Positions 16,869 to 25,488 of a DNA stretch of 64,000 nt are shown here, piece by piece. The notes under the pieces were generated by a model. That model did not search any database, was not told the origin of the DNA, and was given only the letters and a program-made list of their open reading frames with translations. The stretch covers positions 186,001 to 250,000 of the forward strand of contig QORU01000006.1 of assembly GCA_003574785.1 (NCBI GenBank), in the 5' to 3' direction. A program made the position numbers and the translations under genes. Every line of letters begins with the position of its first letter. Positions within the stretch are counted from its first letter, which is position 1. The DNA is from Taklimakanibacter deserti (GTDB taxonomy: Bacteria; Pseudomonadota; Alphaproteobacteria; Rhizobiales; Aestuariivirgaceae).

Positions 16869-17398
16869 CAGCCGGTACCGATCACCGCAGCGACGGTGCA
16901 ATGATAGAGGCCGCGGCTGTTGGCCATGCACCAGTTGATGTCGTTATGGACGCCCATGCGATAGCCGGGCCGTTCCTTCAGATTGTAATTGCACAGGCAG
17001 TTGCCGCACGACACCTGGCCGCAGCAGTCATTGTAGCTGATGAGATAGGCCTTGTTGTCCGCAGGGCTCTGGCAGGTGCCGACCCAGGTGACCTTGGAGG
17101 CCTCCGAGCCCGGCGGGCAACTCGCCAGCGAGCCGCCGCAGCAGGTGCACAGGAAGCCGTCGAGGGCGCAATAGCGCCAGTATTCGCAGGTCTCGTCGCC
17201 CGCATCACGTGTGCTCGCCGCTTGTGCCGCACCGCCCGAACGGTCGAAGGGCAGCATCGGCAGGATGGCGCCGCCGGCGATCGCGGTGCCGAGCGCCGAA
17301 AGGGCGCTCCGCCTTCCGATGCGTTGCGCGCCGAAGCGCGTCGCCGTCTCGCTGAAGCGGTCGAAGCTTTCCACAAGCCTTTGCAATGATCCGATCAT
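16868..17398 (-). CDS. aauA: amine dehydrogenase small subunit, TTQ-bearing
   Basis: A 176-residue precursor. The mature part matches the methylamine/aromatic amine dehydrogenase light chain. It is very Cys-rich (14 Cys), with CEYWRYCALDGFLCTCCGGS, CPPG and WCMANSRGLYHCT. The two Trp expected to form tryptophan tryptophylquinone are W105 (TWVGTC) and W156 (NDINWC). The long leader with GRRSALSALGTAIAGG resembles a twin-arginine type signal. It oxidises primary amines to aldehyde and ammonia in the periplasm. The start follows AGGAGGG. The substrate is not fixed by sequence; the aau name follows gene order B-E-D-A and lack of mauF/G. Confidence 0.9.
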   Translation of the reverse strand: MIGSLQRLVESFDRFSETATRFGAQRIGRRSALSALGTAIAGGAILPMLPFDRSGGAAQAASTRDAGDETCEYWRYCALDGFLCTCCGGSLASCPPGSEASKVTWVGTCQSPADNKAYLISYNDCCGQVSCGNCLCNYNLKERPGYRMGVHNDINWCMANSRGLYHCTVAAVIGTG

Positions 17399-17410
17399 GT
17401 CAAACCCTCC

Positions 17411-18004
17411 TCAAGCTTCCTTGACCTGATCCAGGAAGCCCTGGATCGAGGCGACACCCATTTCCTTGGCATTGAACAGGCTTTCGAGCTGCTCGCGATT
17501 GTTGATGAGCCCCTTGGCGCGCACCGTTCCTTCGCCATCGAGCACCACGCCGTAGGGCAGGCGGCTGACGCGGTAGGCCATGCCGAGATCGCTCGACAGC
17601 ACATAGGGGAATTGGTCGAGCTTGTGGCTGGCGATGAAGGCCTCATGCTTGGGCGCATCGCCGTCGCTGGCGAGCACGATGTCGAAACCCTTCTCCGTCT
17701 TCTGCGCCGATTTGAGAACGGGGAGCAGCTTCTTGCACACGGGGCAAGTCGGCGACAGGAAGAAGATGAGAAGCGAGCGTCCGGTTTGCGCGCCGATCGA
17801 GACCGGCTTGCCGGAGCCCAGCGCCTGCAGCGCGAATTTGGGCGAGGCTTCGCCGATCTTGGGGCCGGAATCGGTCATCAGCGCGCCCATCGGGGCCACG
17901 CGCTCGAACAGGATGCCGATCTGGCGGGCAAGTGCCAACACCACGATGCCGAGCGCGATGACGACGGCCCAGAGCAGGATGAGGGCAATGGTGAACGCAT
18001 CCAT
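17411..18004 (-). CDS. aauD: MauD-like amine dehydrogenase accessory protein
   Basis: A 197-residue protein with an N-terminal membrane anchor (MDAFTIALILLWAVVIALGIVV) and a periplasmic thioredoxin-like domain containing CPVCKK in LSPTCPVCKKLLPVL. MauD/AauD proteins are needed to form or isomerise the six disulfides of the small subunit. It lies between aauE and aauA with gaps of 3 and 12 bp. Confidence 0.92.
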   Translation of the reverse strand: MDAFTIALILLWAVVIALGIVVLALARQIGILFERVAPMGALMTDSGPKIGEASPKFALQALGSGKPVSIGAQTGRSLLIFFLSPTCPVCKKLLPVLKSAQKTEKGFDIVLASDGDAPKHEAFIASHKLDQFPYVLSSDLGMAYRVSRLPYGVVLDGEGTVRAKGLINNREQLESLFNAKEMGVASIQGFLDQVKEA

Positions 18005-18007
18005 GGT

Positions 18008-18553
18008 CTAACCCTTGTTCCTGCTGTTGCGGATGAATTGCCGGTGCGCGTCATTGGCGGCAGCCTGCTCGCTGGCGAGGATCAGGAGCCACACGGTGAC
18101 AACCGACAGTCCGAGAATGAGGGCGTCGGAGACGGAGATCGAGCGCAGCCCCGGCGCCATGGCGGCCATGGCGGCGATCACGGCAAGGATCGCATTGCGC
18201 GCGACCAGGAACCAGGAGAGGCCCTGTCCCGGCCCTCCGCAGCCGCAATCGATCAGATAGCGTCCGCGCCTCAGATTGACGGCGATGGCGCCGCCATAGA
18301 GGACGAGAAGGATGACGGCGCCGATGGCGGCGGCGGGCCGCGTCAGCGGGACGACGAGCCCAGCAACGATGGCGGCCTCGGCCAGCACCAGGATGAGCGC
18401 CGCCGGGGCGACGAGCGACTGCGGCAAGAGCTCATAATCGGCGAAGGATGCCTTGAACACGTCGAAATCGCTGAGCTTGTGCCAGATCGCGCGCACAAAG
18501 ACGGCGATGAGGACACCCGAGGCGATCAGTATGACGAGCGGGTCGAGCTGCAT
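18008..18553 (-). CDS. aauE: MauE-like membrane accessory protein
   Basis: A 181-residue inner-membrane protein with about four hydrophobic helices (DoxX/MauE fold), for example VAPAALILVLAEAAIVAGLVVPL and AIGAVILLVLYGGAIAVNL. The Cys pair CGCGGPG may take part in passing reducing power to AauD. Its ATG overlaps the aauB stop by one base. MauE and MauD act together in folding the small subunit. Confidence 0.9.
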   Translation of the reverse strand: MQLDPLVILIASGVLIAVFVRAIWHKLSDFDVFKASFADYELLPQSLVAPAALILVLAEAAIVAGLVVPLTRPAAAIGAVILLVLYGGAIAVNLRRGRYLIDCGCGGPGQGLSWFLVARNAILAVIAAMAAMAPGLRSISVSDALILGLSVVTVWLLILASEQAAANDAHRQFIRNSRNKG

Positions 18554-19701
18554 CACTGGCTCTCGACTTGACCCGGCGCGTTCCCTGCCTTCTGTTCGCC
18601 CGCGGCGGTTAGCGCATAGCCCTTGGTCGCGTCCGACGTATAGCGCATCACCTTAACGCCGATGGCGTCAATGACATAGACGGCCGGCTCATCGCCCTGG
18701 CCGACCGTCACGCAGGTGGCAGTGGTGGTGGGCGAGCGCGACAGGAGCTTCTTGTTGCGCAGATCATAGGCCCAGATCTCTTCGGCCGGATTCTTGTGCG
18801 AGCCTTCGGCGCCGCCCTTATGCATCAGCACGAACAGCACGCCCGATTTCGGATGGAAGGCATGGGTCTGGTATCCGCCGGGCCGCCAGTCGCCCTCGAC
18901 GCCTTTGGTCATCTCGATCTTCTCGACGAGCTTGGCCGTATCGCCCTCGAGGTCGACGACATAGATATTGCCCGGGAAGGACATGAAGATCCGGTTGTTG
19001 CCGTCACGCTCGCCGTGGATGAAGAGCGCGTCCGCATCGCCGTCGAAGATCGGCTCCGAGGCCTTGCGTTCGGCCGCCGATCCGTCCTCCTTCAGCGTGT
19101 AGGTGCCGAAAGTGCCGTCGCCGCACATGGTGGCGAAGCGCAAGCCGTTGCCGGTTGTGGGATAGATGCCATAGCAGCCGGCATTGGGCAGTTCCGCCGT
19201 CTGCTTCTGCGCCTTGAGATCGACGACGCTGATCGAGGTCGCGGGCGTCGCGTTCTGGACGAAGATCCAGCGATCGTCGGACGATCCCTGCAGCAGCGGA
19301 CGATAGTTCAAGGCCTGGGCACGCGTCGTGGCGATCGGGATATCGCCTTTGAACTGCAGCGTGTTCGAGTCATAAATCTCGAGCCAGTCCGAGCGTTTGC
19401 CGCGGGTGATCTTCTCGATATAGCTCGTCGATATGTAGAAGACGTCCTGCTTGGGCGGGATATAGACCTGGCCGAGGAAGCCCGTGCCCACCATGCCGAG
19501 GAGCTTCATGCTGTTGGCGTCGTAAACGCGCACGCGGCCATCGACGATATGCTCGATGGCGAGATCGGCGACGAAGAGCTTGGGCGTGCCCGCGGGGATC
19601 GGCTCGACCGTCATCTGCTCGGGTTGCAGAGGCTCCTGGGCCTCAGCGATGAAAGGAAGGAGCGCGACAAAGGCGCAGGCGAAAAATCCGGTGCGAAGCA
19701 T
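18553..19701 (-). CDS. aauB: amine dehydrogenase large subunit (beta-propeller)
   Basis: A 382-residue precursor with signal peptide MLRTGFFACAFVALLPFIAEA. The mature chain is the seven-bladed propeller that scaffolds the TTQ subunit, with repeats such as RVRVYDANSMKLLGMVGTGF, IYVVDLEGDTAKLVEKIEM and YQTHAFHPKSGVLFVLMHKG. ATG 19701 has AGGGAGAGG upstream. The frame is open to 20091 but that part lies in the divergent promoter and the opposite gene. First gene of the operon. The upstream region contains the near-palindrome GATAATACTATC (19753-19764), a possible operator. Confidence 0.9.
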   Translation of the reverse strand: MLRTGFFACAFVALLPFIAEAQEPLQPEQMTVEPIPAGTPKLFVADLAIEHIVDGRVRVYDANSMKLLGMVGTGFLGQVYIPPKQDVFYISTSYIEKITRGKRSDWLEIYDSNTLQFKGDIPIATTRAQALNYRPLLQGSSDDRWIFVQNATPATSISVVDLKAQKQTAELPNAGCYGIYPTTGNGLRFATMCGDGTFGTYTLKEDGSAAERKASEPIFDGDADALFIHGERDGNNRIFMSFPGNIYVVDLEGDTAKLVEKIEMTKGVEGDWRPGGYQTHAFHPKSGVLFVLMHKGGAEGSHKNPAEEIWAYDLRNKKLLSRSPTTTATCVTVGQGDEPAVYVIDAIGVKVMRYTSDATKGYALTAAGEQKAGNAPGQVESQ

Positions 19702-19824
19702 GGGCACGGTTCCTCTCCCTAGATGTGCGATACTGGCGTGGAGCGCACTATTGATAATACTATCCGGCAGGCTATCTGCGATTTCAACTGATACCTTTGG
19801 TCGAACGAGGTGGAAAAGCACAGC

Positions 19825-20691
19825 ATGCGGACGATCCTGTCCCATGGCGGCCGCCTGGGCGGAGCCTTGCTCGCGGCGGCTCTCCTTGGCCTGGCGCTGC
19901 AGCCGACCGATGGCGCGTGGTGGCTGGTCCGCATTCCCGGAATGCTGGCGCTGCTTCTCGCCGCCCTGACCCTTGTCATTCAGCCCCGCCCTGACGGCCA
20001 AGCGTGGCACCGCCTGCTCGGCGCATTCGCGATTGTCGCGGTGAGCCTGCATGTCCTTGCGGTTGCAGCTTTCGAGCCGGTTTTCTGGCAATGGCTCAGC
20101 GCCACCATGCCCGTCGAGATCATCTGCGGCCTGGTGGCGGCGCTGGCGCTCTTTGCGACCCTTGCGGTGCGGCGCTCGCTGAGCTCACCCCGGGCCCTCA
20201 TCCTTCATCGCATTGCCGGCTTTACCGTCGTCATCGCGGCGGCCGCGCATTCAGCCCTCATTGCCGGCACCGAAGCGGCGATCGTGGGCCTCGTCCTGGC
20301 AGGACTCCTGCTGCTCGTGGCCGGGGCCCTCCTCCCGGAAAGGCGCAAGCTCATCCTTATGGCGCTTCCCGCAGTTCTTCTCGCCATCATAGCCGCCTTG
20401 GCCGCCGGACCCCGGGCGCGGTTCGCGCCGTTGCGCTCATCGCCCGTCGATCATGCCCGCTTCCTGCATGACGATCATTCGGGCTTCGTCTGCACCACCT
20501 GTCATCATAATTTTACCGATCGCACCGGCACGGAGAACTGCATCACCTGCCACAAGAAGCTCTCGACCAGCGAAACGATGCGCGTCGACCGGCTCTTCCA
20601 TGCCTTCTGCGCCGATTGCCATCGCCGCGAGAAGCGGGCAGGCCGCAAGAGCGGGCCCATTGACCACTGTACGGCCTGCCATGGAAGTTGA
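19825..20691 (+). CDS. membrane b-type haem domain fused to tetrahaem cytochrome c
   Basis: A 288-residue protein. Residues 10-195 hold six to seven hydrophobic segments. Two of them each carry a His pair 14 residues apart (H62/H76 in WHRLLGAFAIVAVSLHVLAV; H128/H142), the pattern of ferric-reductase-like or b561-like bis-haem domains. The C-terminal ~80 residues have four CXXCH sites (C223-H227, C239-H243, C262-H266, C282-H286) in class III cytochrome style. It is divergent from aauB. ATG 19825 is chosen; a GTG at 19810 is also possible. Likely role: transmembrane electron transfer linked to amine oxidation (inference). Confidence 0.75.
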   Translation: MRTILSHGGRLGGALLAAALLGLALQPTDGAWWLVRIPGMLALLLAALTLVIQPRPDGQAWHRLLGAFAIVAVSLHVLAVAAFEPVFWQWLSATMPVEIICGLVAALALFATLAVRRSLSSPRALILHRIAGFTVVIAAAAHSALIAGTEAAIVGLVLAGLLLLVAGALLPERRKLILMALPAVLLAIIAALAAGPRARFAPLRSSPVDHARFLHDDHSGFVCTTCHHNFTDRTGTENCITCHKKLSTSETMRVDRLFHAFCADCHRREKRAGRKSGPIDHCTACHGS

Positions 20692-20704
20692 ACCGGCGAC
20701 CGGT

Positions 20705-21571
20705 TCAGGCGAGCCCGCTGATGACATTCGCCGCAACTCCGGCGTCGTTGAGGTAGCCAACGATCCCGTGCCGGTTCGCGGTGTGGTTTTGCACGCCGTT
20801 GTTGTTCATGATCAACGGGTCGGTCGGAAAATACGACGAGTCGAGTGGGTTGAGGGCGACGACGTCGCGTTCGTCATAGGCGTTGTACCAGCCAACTGCC
20901 GCTGCCGGGTTTTCGATCACCCCGAGCCGCGAGCTGATCGCGGTTATTCCCAGCGGCGATCCCACGGTGACGAACTTCTTCAGGTTGATATCGGCCTTGT
21001 GGGCCTTGACGATGTTATAGGCGACGACCGTTCCCAGGGAATGGCTGATGATGATCGTCGGTTCGTCGGTCAGGAGGTCTTCGACCGTCTTGTCGATCGC
21101 CCGCCTGACGCTTCGCTTGGTCAGGTAGAGATAGACGTCCTTGAGGAAGGTCGCGATCGTGAACTCGGATGCCGGGGTGACGTGCCGATCCAGAATCCGC
21201 GCGATCGCCTGCACCCAGCCCCAGTTTTCGACGCCCTTCTCGCCGGCCACGGGCGAGCGTACCGCATCGACCTCGTCGTCCGAGATTTGCATTTCCTTTT
21301 TCATTTCGAGGAGGACCGATTTCTCGAAGGCCTCGAAGTCGCGATCCTCGCCAGGCCCCTTCGCGACCACCTCGTCGGGGGTCCTGAGCTTCGCTTTGCT
21401 GGTGAACTCGTCGAGGAGGTCGCCATAATAGGGAAAATCGAAAGCCAGGTTGCCGGGGAGTTGCCGGCCGTGGCCTCGAAAGCCGTCGGCAAGAGTCTTG
21501 ACCCAGGTCGCCTTCAAGGCCGCTGGATCGAGCCCGCCTTGGGCTCGTCCGTGAATCATCAGAACCCGCAT
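20705..21571 (-). CDS. alpha/beta hydrolase coupled to caspase-like protease
   Basis: A 288-residue protein. It begins MRVLMIHGRAQGG, the oxyanion-type N-terminal strand of lipases and esterases. The nucleophile elbow is IIISHSLGTVVAYNIV with Ser178. Candidates for the acid and base follow at AYDERDVVALNP and NRHGIVGYL. The insert at residues 55-165 is helical and charged. Its ATG overlaps the stop of the caspase gene by one base, so translation is coupled. No signal peptide; probably cytoplasmic. The substrate is unknown. Confidence 0.75.
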   Translation of the reverse strand: MRVLMIHGRAQGGLDPAALKATWVKTLADGFRGHGRQLPGNLAFDFPYYGDLLDEFTSKAKLRTPDEVVAKGPGEDRDFEAFEKSVLLEMKKEMQISDDEVDAVRSPVAGEKGVENWGWVQAIARILDRHVTPASEFTIATFLKDVYLYLTKRSVRRAIDKTVEDLLTDEPTIIISHSLGTVVAYNIVKAHKADINLKKFVTVGSPLGITAISSRLGVIENPAAAVGWYNAYDERDVVALNPLDSSYFPTDPLIMNNNGVQNHTANRHGIVGYLNDAGVAANVISGLA

Positions 21572-23358
21572 CAGAAATCGCCCCTTTCGATCGTTGCGAA
21601 CAGCCGTCCGGCGAATGGCGGTTCGAAGGTCGTCCACAGCGAACCGGTCAAGTGGCCGGCGCCTTCGGCAAAACCCTGAGGAAGCTCGACCTGACGCGGC
21701 GCGATGAGATTCCAGCCTTGGGTCAGCATCGGGCAAGCCGGGACCACCGGTCGGCGTTTTTCCGCGGGTGGCCGACGAAAGGCCAGCATCCGAACGTCGA
21801 ACAGGTCGGCGTGAAGGTCGTACCACATGAACTCCAGGACGTTTCGAACTTCGTCCTCGTTGCCGGCCTGCGTATAGGCGTAGGCGGCATAAAGCCCGAG
21901 GGTCGGGTCCAATGCCTTGTCCTGGCGGATCAGCCGCCCGAAGCTTTCCGCCTTTTCCGGCGATGAAAGCGAAAAAGTATTGTGGTCGGCGGCGACCGCG
22001 ACTTCGGCCCGCAACTGATCAATCACGCCCCGACGCTTCATGTAATCGCCCCAGCGCGGATGGTTGCTCGACGGAACGTAGCTGATGTTCGACAGCCCAT
22101 CCGGCCCGACCGTGCAATGACCGATATAGCCGAAAAGGGCGGCGAGGGCCGCGGACCGGCCATCGGAGAATTCGACGGCGATGGTCGCGGCGGGCTTGAC
22201 ATTCCACACTCGAATGAGCCCCGGTTCTCCATGGCCGCCGGCGACGAGGACTTCGGCGCCGGGCCTTCCCTCCCGCTTTCCGGGCCCAGCCCGTTTGATC
22301 GGCGGACCGTAGACGACGAAGCCGGTCTCGGTTTCGAAATGGGTGACGGCGTCGGTCGGAAGGCGGGCCGCGATCTGACCTTCAACGCTCGTTCGGGTTT
22401 CCTTGGCGACCAATGGCCGGTCCAGGGCGATCCCTCCGGTCCCGGCCACCAGTCGTTCGCGAACGAGGACGGCAGCGAGCTTCCCTTCGCTCGCCGTCCG
22501 CCGTCCGCGGGGCACGCCAGGCTTCGGACCTTCGTCCCCATTGCCTGTGGCCGGCGGCGGCAAGGGGTTTGCCTGGCCGGCGCCGATCCGGGCTCTCCCG
22601 ATATAGACATCGTCGTCCGAGGGAACGTCGGCCTCGATCGACTGGTCGAGATCCTGCCCGAGGTCGTCGAGCATGTGATCGACTTCGTCCTGGAGGTAAG
22701 CCTCGAGCTTCCGGTTCGGAACGACGATGATTGTGTTCCCGGCGACCGTCAGCGACTTTTGCATGTCGGCGGGCGGGTTGTCGTAGGCCGACAACCATGC
22801 GGTCGTGAGCAGCGATTCGATCGCCTGGTCGCCGTCCCTTTTCTGGATTTCATAGGCGACCTTCGCCGGCAAGGTCGCGCGGAAAACATCGACCTTCGAG
22901 CGGCCCAAGCCGGGATAAAAGGGAAAGGCGATACCCCCGCTGACCAGCGCGCCGCCGAGGTCCTGGGGCAGCGACCGGCAGGCGTCGGAAATCAGGACGA
23001 CATTGGGGATTCCCGAACCGCGGGCGAGATCGATCGCTCCGGTCAGGTTGATGGCTTCGTCAGGCCTTCCCGGGGCTTCGCTCAGGAGCCAGACATCGGA
23101 ACGGGCATGAAAGATTCCGTGGCCGGAAAAATAGACGACCAGCATCGAGTACCGGGTCGGCGGCTTGACATACTTGTCGATCGCATCGGCGATCGAGCGG
23201 GCGTCGACCTTGGTTGTCTCATCGGTGAGGACCGTGACCTCGAAGTCTTCGCCAGCGAGCCATTTTGCAACAGCCTTGGCTTGTGGGACCGGTGATTTCA
23301 GCGGCGGCAACGTCCCGGTCGTCCCGACCCCGATCACGACGGCTGCCCTCTTGCTCAT
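21571..23358 (-). CDS. caspase family (peptidase C14-like) protein
   Basis: A 595-residue protein. Residues 1-215 form a caspase-like domain: AAVVIGVGTTG, then YSMLVVYFSGHGIF with catalytic His80, then VVLISDACRSL with catalytic Cys127. The middle (about 240-350) is Pro/Gly/Arg-rich and probably a linker. The C-terminal third is unrecognised, with a mixed segment VAYGPP-like GFVVYGPPIKRAG and a TPR-like piece LGLYAAYAYTQAGNEDEVRNVL. It is translationally coupled to an alpha/beta hydrolase. The mccA gene ends 132 bp upstream of its start. Bacterial caspases act in regulated proteolysis, programmed death and phage defence; which applies here is open. Confidence 0.8.
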   Translation of the reverse strand: MSKRAAVVIGVGTTGTLPPLKSPVPQAKAVAKWLAGEDFEVTVLTDETTKVDARSIADAIDKYVKPPTRYSMLVVYFSGHGIFHARSDVWLLSEAPGRPDEAINLTGAIDLARGSGIPNVVLISDACRSLPQDLGGALVSGGIAFPFYPGLGRSKVDVFRATLPAKVAYEIQKRDGDQAIESLLTTAWLSAYDNPPADMQKSLTVAGNTIIVVPNRKLEAYLQDEVDHMLDDLGQDLDQSIEADVPSDDDVYIGRARIGAGQANPLPPPATGNGDEGPKPGVPRGRRTASEGKLAAVLVRERLVAGTGGIALDRPLVAKETRTSVEGQIAARLPTDAVTHFETETGFVVYGPPIKRAGPGKREGRPGAEVLVAGGHGEPGLIRVWNVKPAATIAVEFSDGRSAALAALFGYIGHCTVGPDGLSNISYVPSSNHPRWGDYMKRRGVIDQLRAEVAVAADHNTFSLSSPEKAESFGRLIRQDKALDPTLGLYAAYAYTQAGNEDEVRNVLEFMWYDLHADLFDVRMLAFRRPPAEKRRPVVPACPMLTQGWNLIAPRQVELPQGFAEGAGHLTGSLWTTFEPPFAGRLFATIERGDF

Positions 23359-23490
23359 GGTTTGCCGCGCTCCAGCCTTGAACCCTATAACCTTAGGTCA
23401 ACTGGCGGAGAATGTCAGCCGTATTCAGAAAACCGGTCGTGAAAATTCCAAGCCTGTGCGACGGAGCAACAATGAACGGCCCATGACGAA

Positions 23491-25473
23491 TTAAGCAGGC
23501 GCCGCGAAACGTAAGAGTTCCTGACCTTCCCGGATCTGATCGCCCGGCTTGCAGCCGACATATTCGATTTTGCCGGCATGGCCCGCTTTCAGCGTATGCT
23601 CCATCTTCATCGCCTCGAGGACGATGAGGGGTGTGCCCTTCTCCACCATCTTGCCCGCCGCGACATGGACCGCGATGATCCGGCCCGGCATGGGTGCCGC
23701 GATCCTGAGCGCCGCCGCCTCGCCGTCCTCCTCTCCGAGATCGATGCCGGCCCGTTTCAGGCGATAGCCGACGCCGTCGAGAAAGAGGGTCACATCATCG
23801 CTCTGCGAGGCAAAGCCGGCGGAGAGGCGCCGCCCGCCGAGATCCGCGGTGAGCTTGCCGGATGAAGATAGGGTGGCGCTGACGGGCAGAACCGCTTTCT
23901 TGAGATGGAACAGGAAGCCATCTTTCGCATAATCGAAAACGAGCTTGTGCGCGGTCTGGCCGCCGCTCACATCGATCAGCGTCAGATGGTCGTGGCCGCC
24001 GCCATGGTGGCGCCAGCCATCCATCAGCGACCAGGGATCGCGCGTGCCCTTCTGCCGCTCGCGCAAGAGAATGCCCGTCGCCGCAAGGACCAGCGCATCG
24101 TCCGGTGCCGCGGGCACGCTCGGCAGCAATTCCTTCTCGTGCCGGCCGATGAAGCCCGTATCGACATCGCCCTTGGCGAAGGCCTTGTTGGCCGCGAGCT
24201 TCGCCAGGAAGGCCGTATTGGTGACGAGGCCGCCGATCTCCGTCTGCGCCAAAGCGCGGCGCAATTGTGCCAAGGCCTGGGGCCGGTCGAGGTCCCATAC
24301 GATGAGCTTGGCGATCATCGGATCGTAATAGGTGCTGATCGCCTTGCCTTGCGTGATGCCGGTATCGATCCGCACATGGCCGTTCTCCGGCGGAAAGCTC
24401 AGATGGGTGATCGTGCCGGTCTGCGGCAGGAAATCGCGATCCGGATCCTCGGCATAGAGCCTGACCTCGAAGGCATGGCCGTTGATCGCGAGCTGGTCCT
24501 GGGCGAGCGGCAGCTTTTCGCCCGAAGCGACGCGCAACTGCCATTCGACGAGGTCGAGGCCGGTGATGAACTCGGTGACCGGATGCTCGACCTGGAGGCG
24601 CGTGTTCATTTCCATGAAATAGAACGAGCCGTCCTCATCGAGCAGGAATTCGACCGTGCCGGCGCCGACATAGCCGATCGACTTGGCGGCGGTGACCGCG
24701 GCCTCCCCCATGCGCTGGCGCAAGCCCGCCGTCATGCCGGGCGCCGGCGCTTCCTCGATCACCTTCTGGTGGCGGCGCTGGATCGAGCAGTCGCGCTCGA
24801 ACAGATAGACGCAATGGCCATGCGCATCGGCGAAGACCTGGATCTCCACATGGCGCGGCTTCGTGAGATACTTCTCGATCAGCACCCGGTCGTCGCCGAA
24901 GGAGGAGAGCGCCTCGCGCTTGGCCGAGGCGAGCTGGTCGCGGAAATCGGCCTTGCCTTGCGCGACCTTCATGCCCTTGCCGCCGCCGCCGGCCGAAGCC
25001 TTGATCAGGACGGGATAGCCGATCTTGTCGGCCGCTTTCTCGAGCACGTCGGGCGACTGGTCCTCGCCATGATAGCCCGGCACCAATGGCACTTGCGCTT
25101 TCGCCATCAATGCCTTGGCTTCGCTCTTGCCGCCCATGGCGCGAATGGCGGAGGCGGGCGGGCCGACGAAGACGATCTTCGCCTTGGCGCAGGCCTCGGC
25201 GAAGTTGGCGTTCTCGGAAAGGAAGCCATAGCCCGGATGGATCGCCTCGGCGCCCGTTTTCTTCGCGGCATCGAGGACGGCGTCGATCTTGAGATAGCTG
25301 TCGCGTGCGAGGGGTCCGCCGATGCGCACGGCCTCGTCGGCTTGCGCCACATGCAACGCGTCGGCATCGGCATCGGAATAGACGGCGATGGTGCGCAATC
25401 CCATGCGCCGCGCCGTCCGGATGACCCGGCAGGCAATCTCGCCGCGATTGGCGATGAGGACGGACTTCAGCAT
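23491..25473 (-). CDS. mccA: methylcrotonyl-CoA carboxylase biotin-bearing alpha subunit
   Basis: A 660-residue protein with biotin carboxylase (about 1-445: KIVFVGPPASAIRAMGGK, IKASAGGGGKGMKV, EMNTRLQVEHPVTEF), a middle BT-like region, and a C-terminal biotinyl domain with EAMKMEH (biotin on K623). It carboxylates biotin for the beta subunit encoded upstream. Association with mccB and ivd points to leucine breakdown rather than propionyl-CoA or geranyl-CoA. The start at 25473 immediately follows a mosaic repeat. Confidence 0.9.
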   Translation of the reverse strand: MLKSVLIANRGEIACRVIRTARRMGLRTIAVYSDADADALHVAQADEAVRIGGPLARDSYLKIDAVLDAAKKTGAEAIHPGYGFLSENANFAEACAKAKIVFVGPPASAIRAMGGKSEAKALMAKAQVPLVPGYHGEDQSPDVLEKAADKIGYPVLIKASAGGGGKGMKVAQGKADFRDQLASAKREALSSFGDDRVLIEKYLTKPRHVEIQVFADAHGHCVYLFERDCSIQRRHQKVIEEAPAPGMTAGLRQRMGEAAVTAAKSIGYVGAGTVEFLLDEDGSFYFMEMNTRLQVEHPVTEFITGLDLVEWQLRVASGEKLPLAQDQLAINGHAFEVRLYAEDPDRDFLPQTGTITHLSFPPENGHVRIDTGITQGKAISTYYDPMIAKLIVWDLDRPQALAQLRRALAQTEIGGLVTNTAFLAKLAANKAFAKGDVDTGFIGRHEKELLPSVPAAPDDALVLAATGILLRERQKGTRDPWSLMDGWRHHGGGHDHLTLIDVSGGQTAHKLVFDYAKDGFLFHLKKAVLPVSATLSSSGKLTADLGGRRLSAGFASQSDDVTLFLDGVGYRLKRAGIDLGEEDGEAAALRIAAPMPGRIIAVHVAAGKMVEKGTPLIVLEAMKMEHTLKAGHAGKIEYVGCKPGDQIREGQELLRFAAPA

Positions 25474-25488
25474 GCGACAACCCCATAA

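Noticed and set aside
19753..19764. GATAATACTATC near-palindrome upstream of aauB
   Set aside because: Only 10 of 12 positions are symmetric and no regulator gene is adjacent; mentioned with aauB but not listed as a site.
18553..20091. 512-codon version of the aauB frame
   Set aside because: The extra N-terminal part lacks protein-like character and overlaps the divergent gene; the signal peptide begins at 19701.
23905..25488. 527-codon plus-strand frame opposite mccA
   Set aside because: Antisense shadow produced by GC-rich codon bias; mccA has complete motifs.
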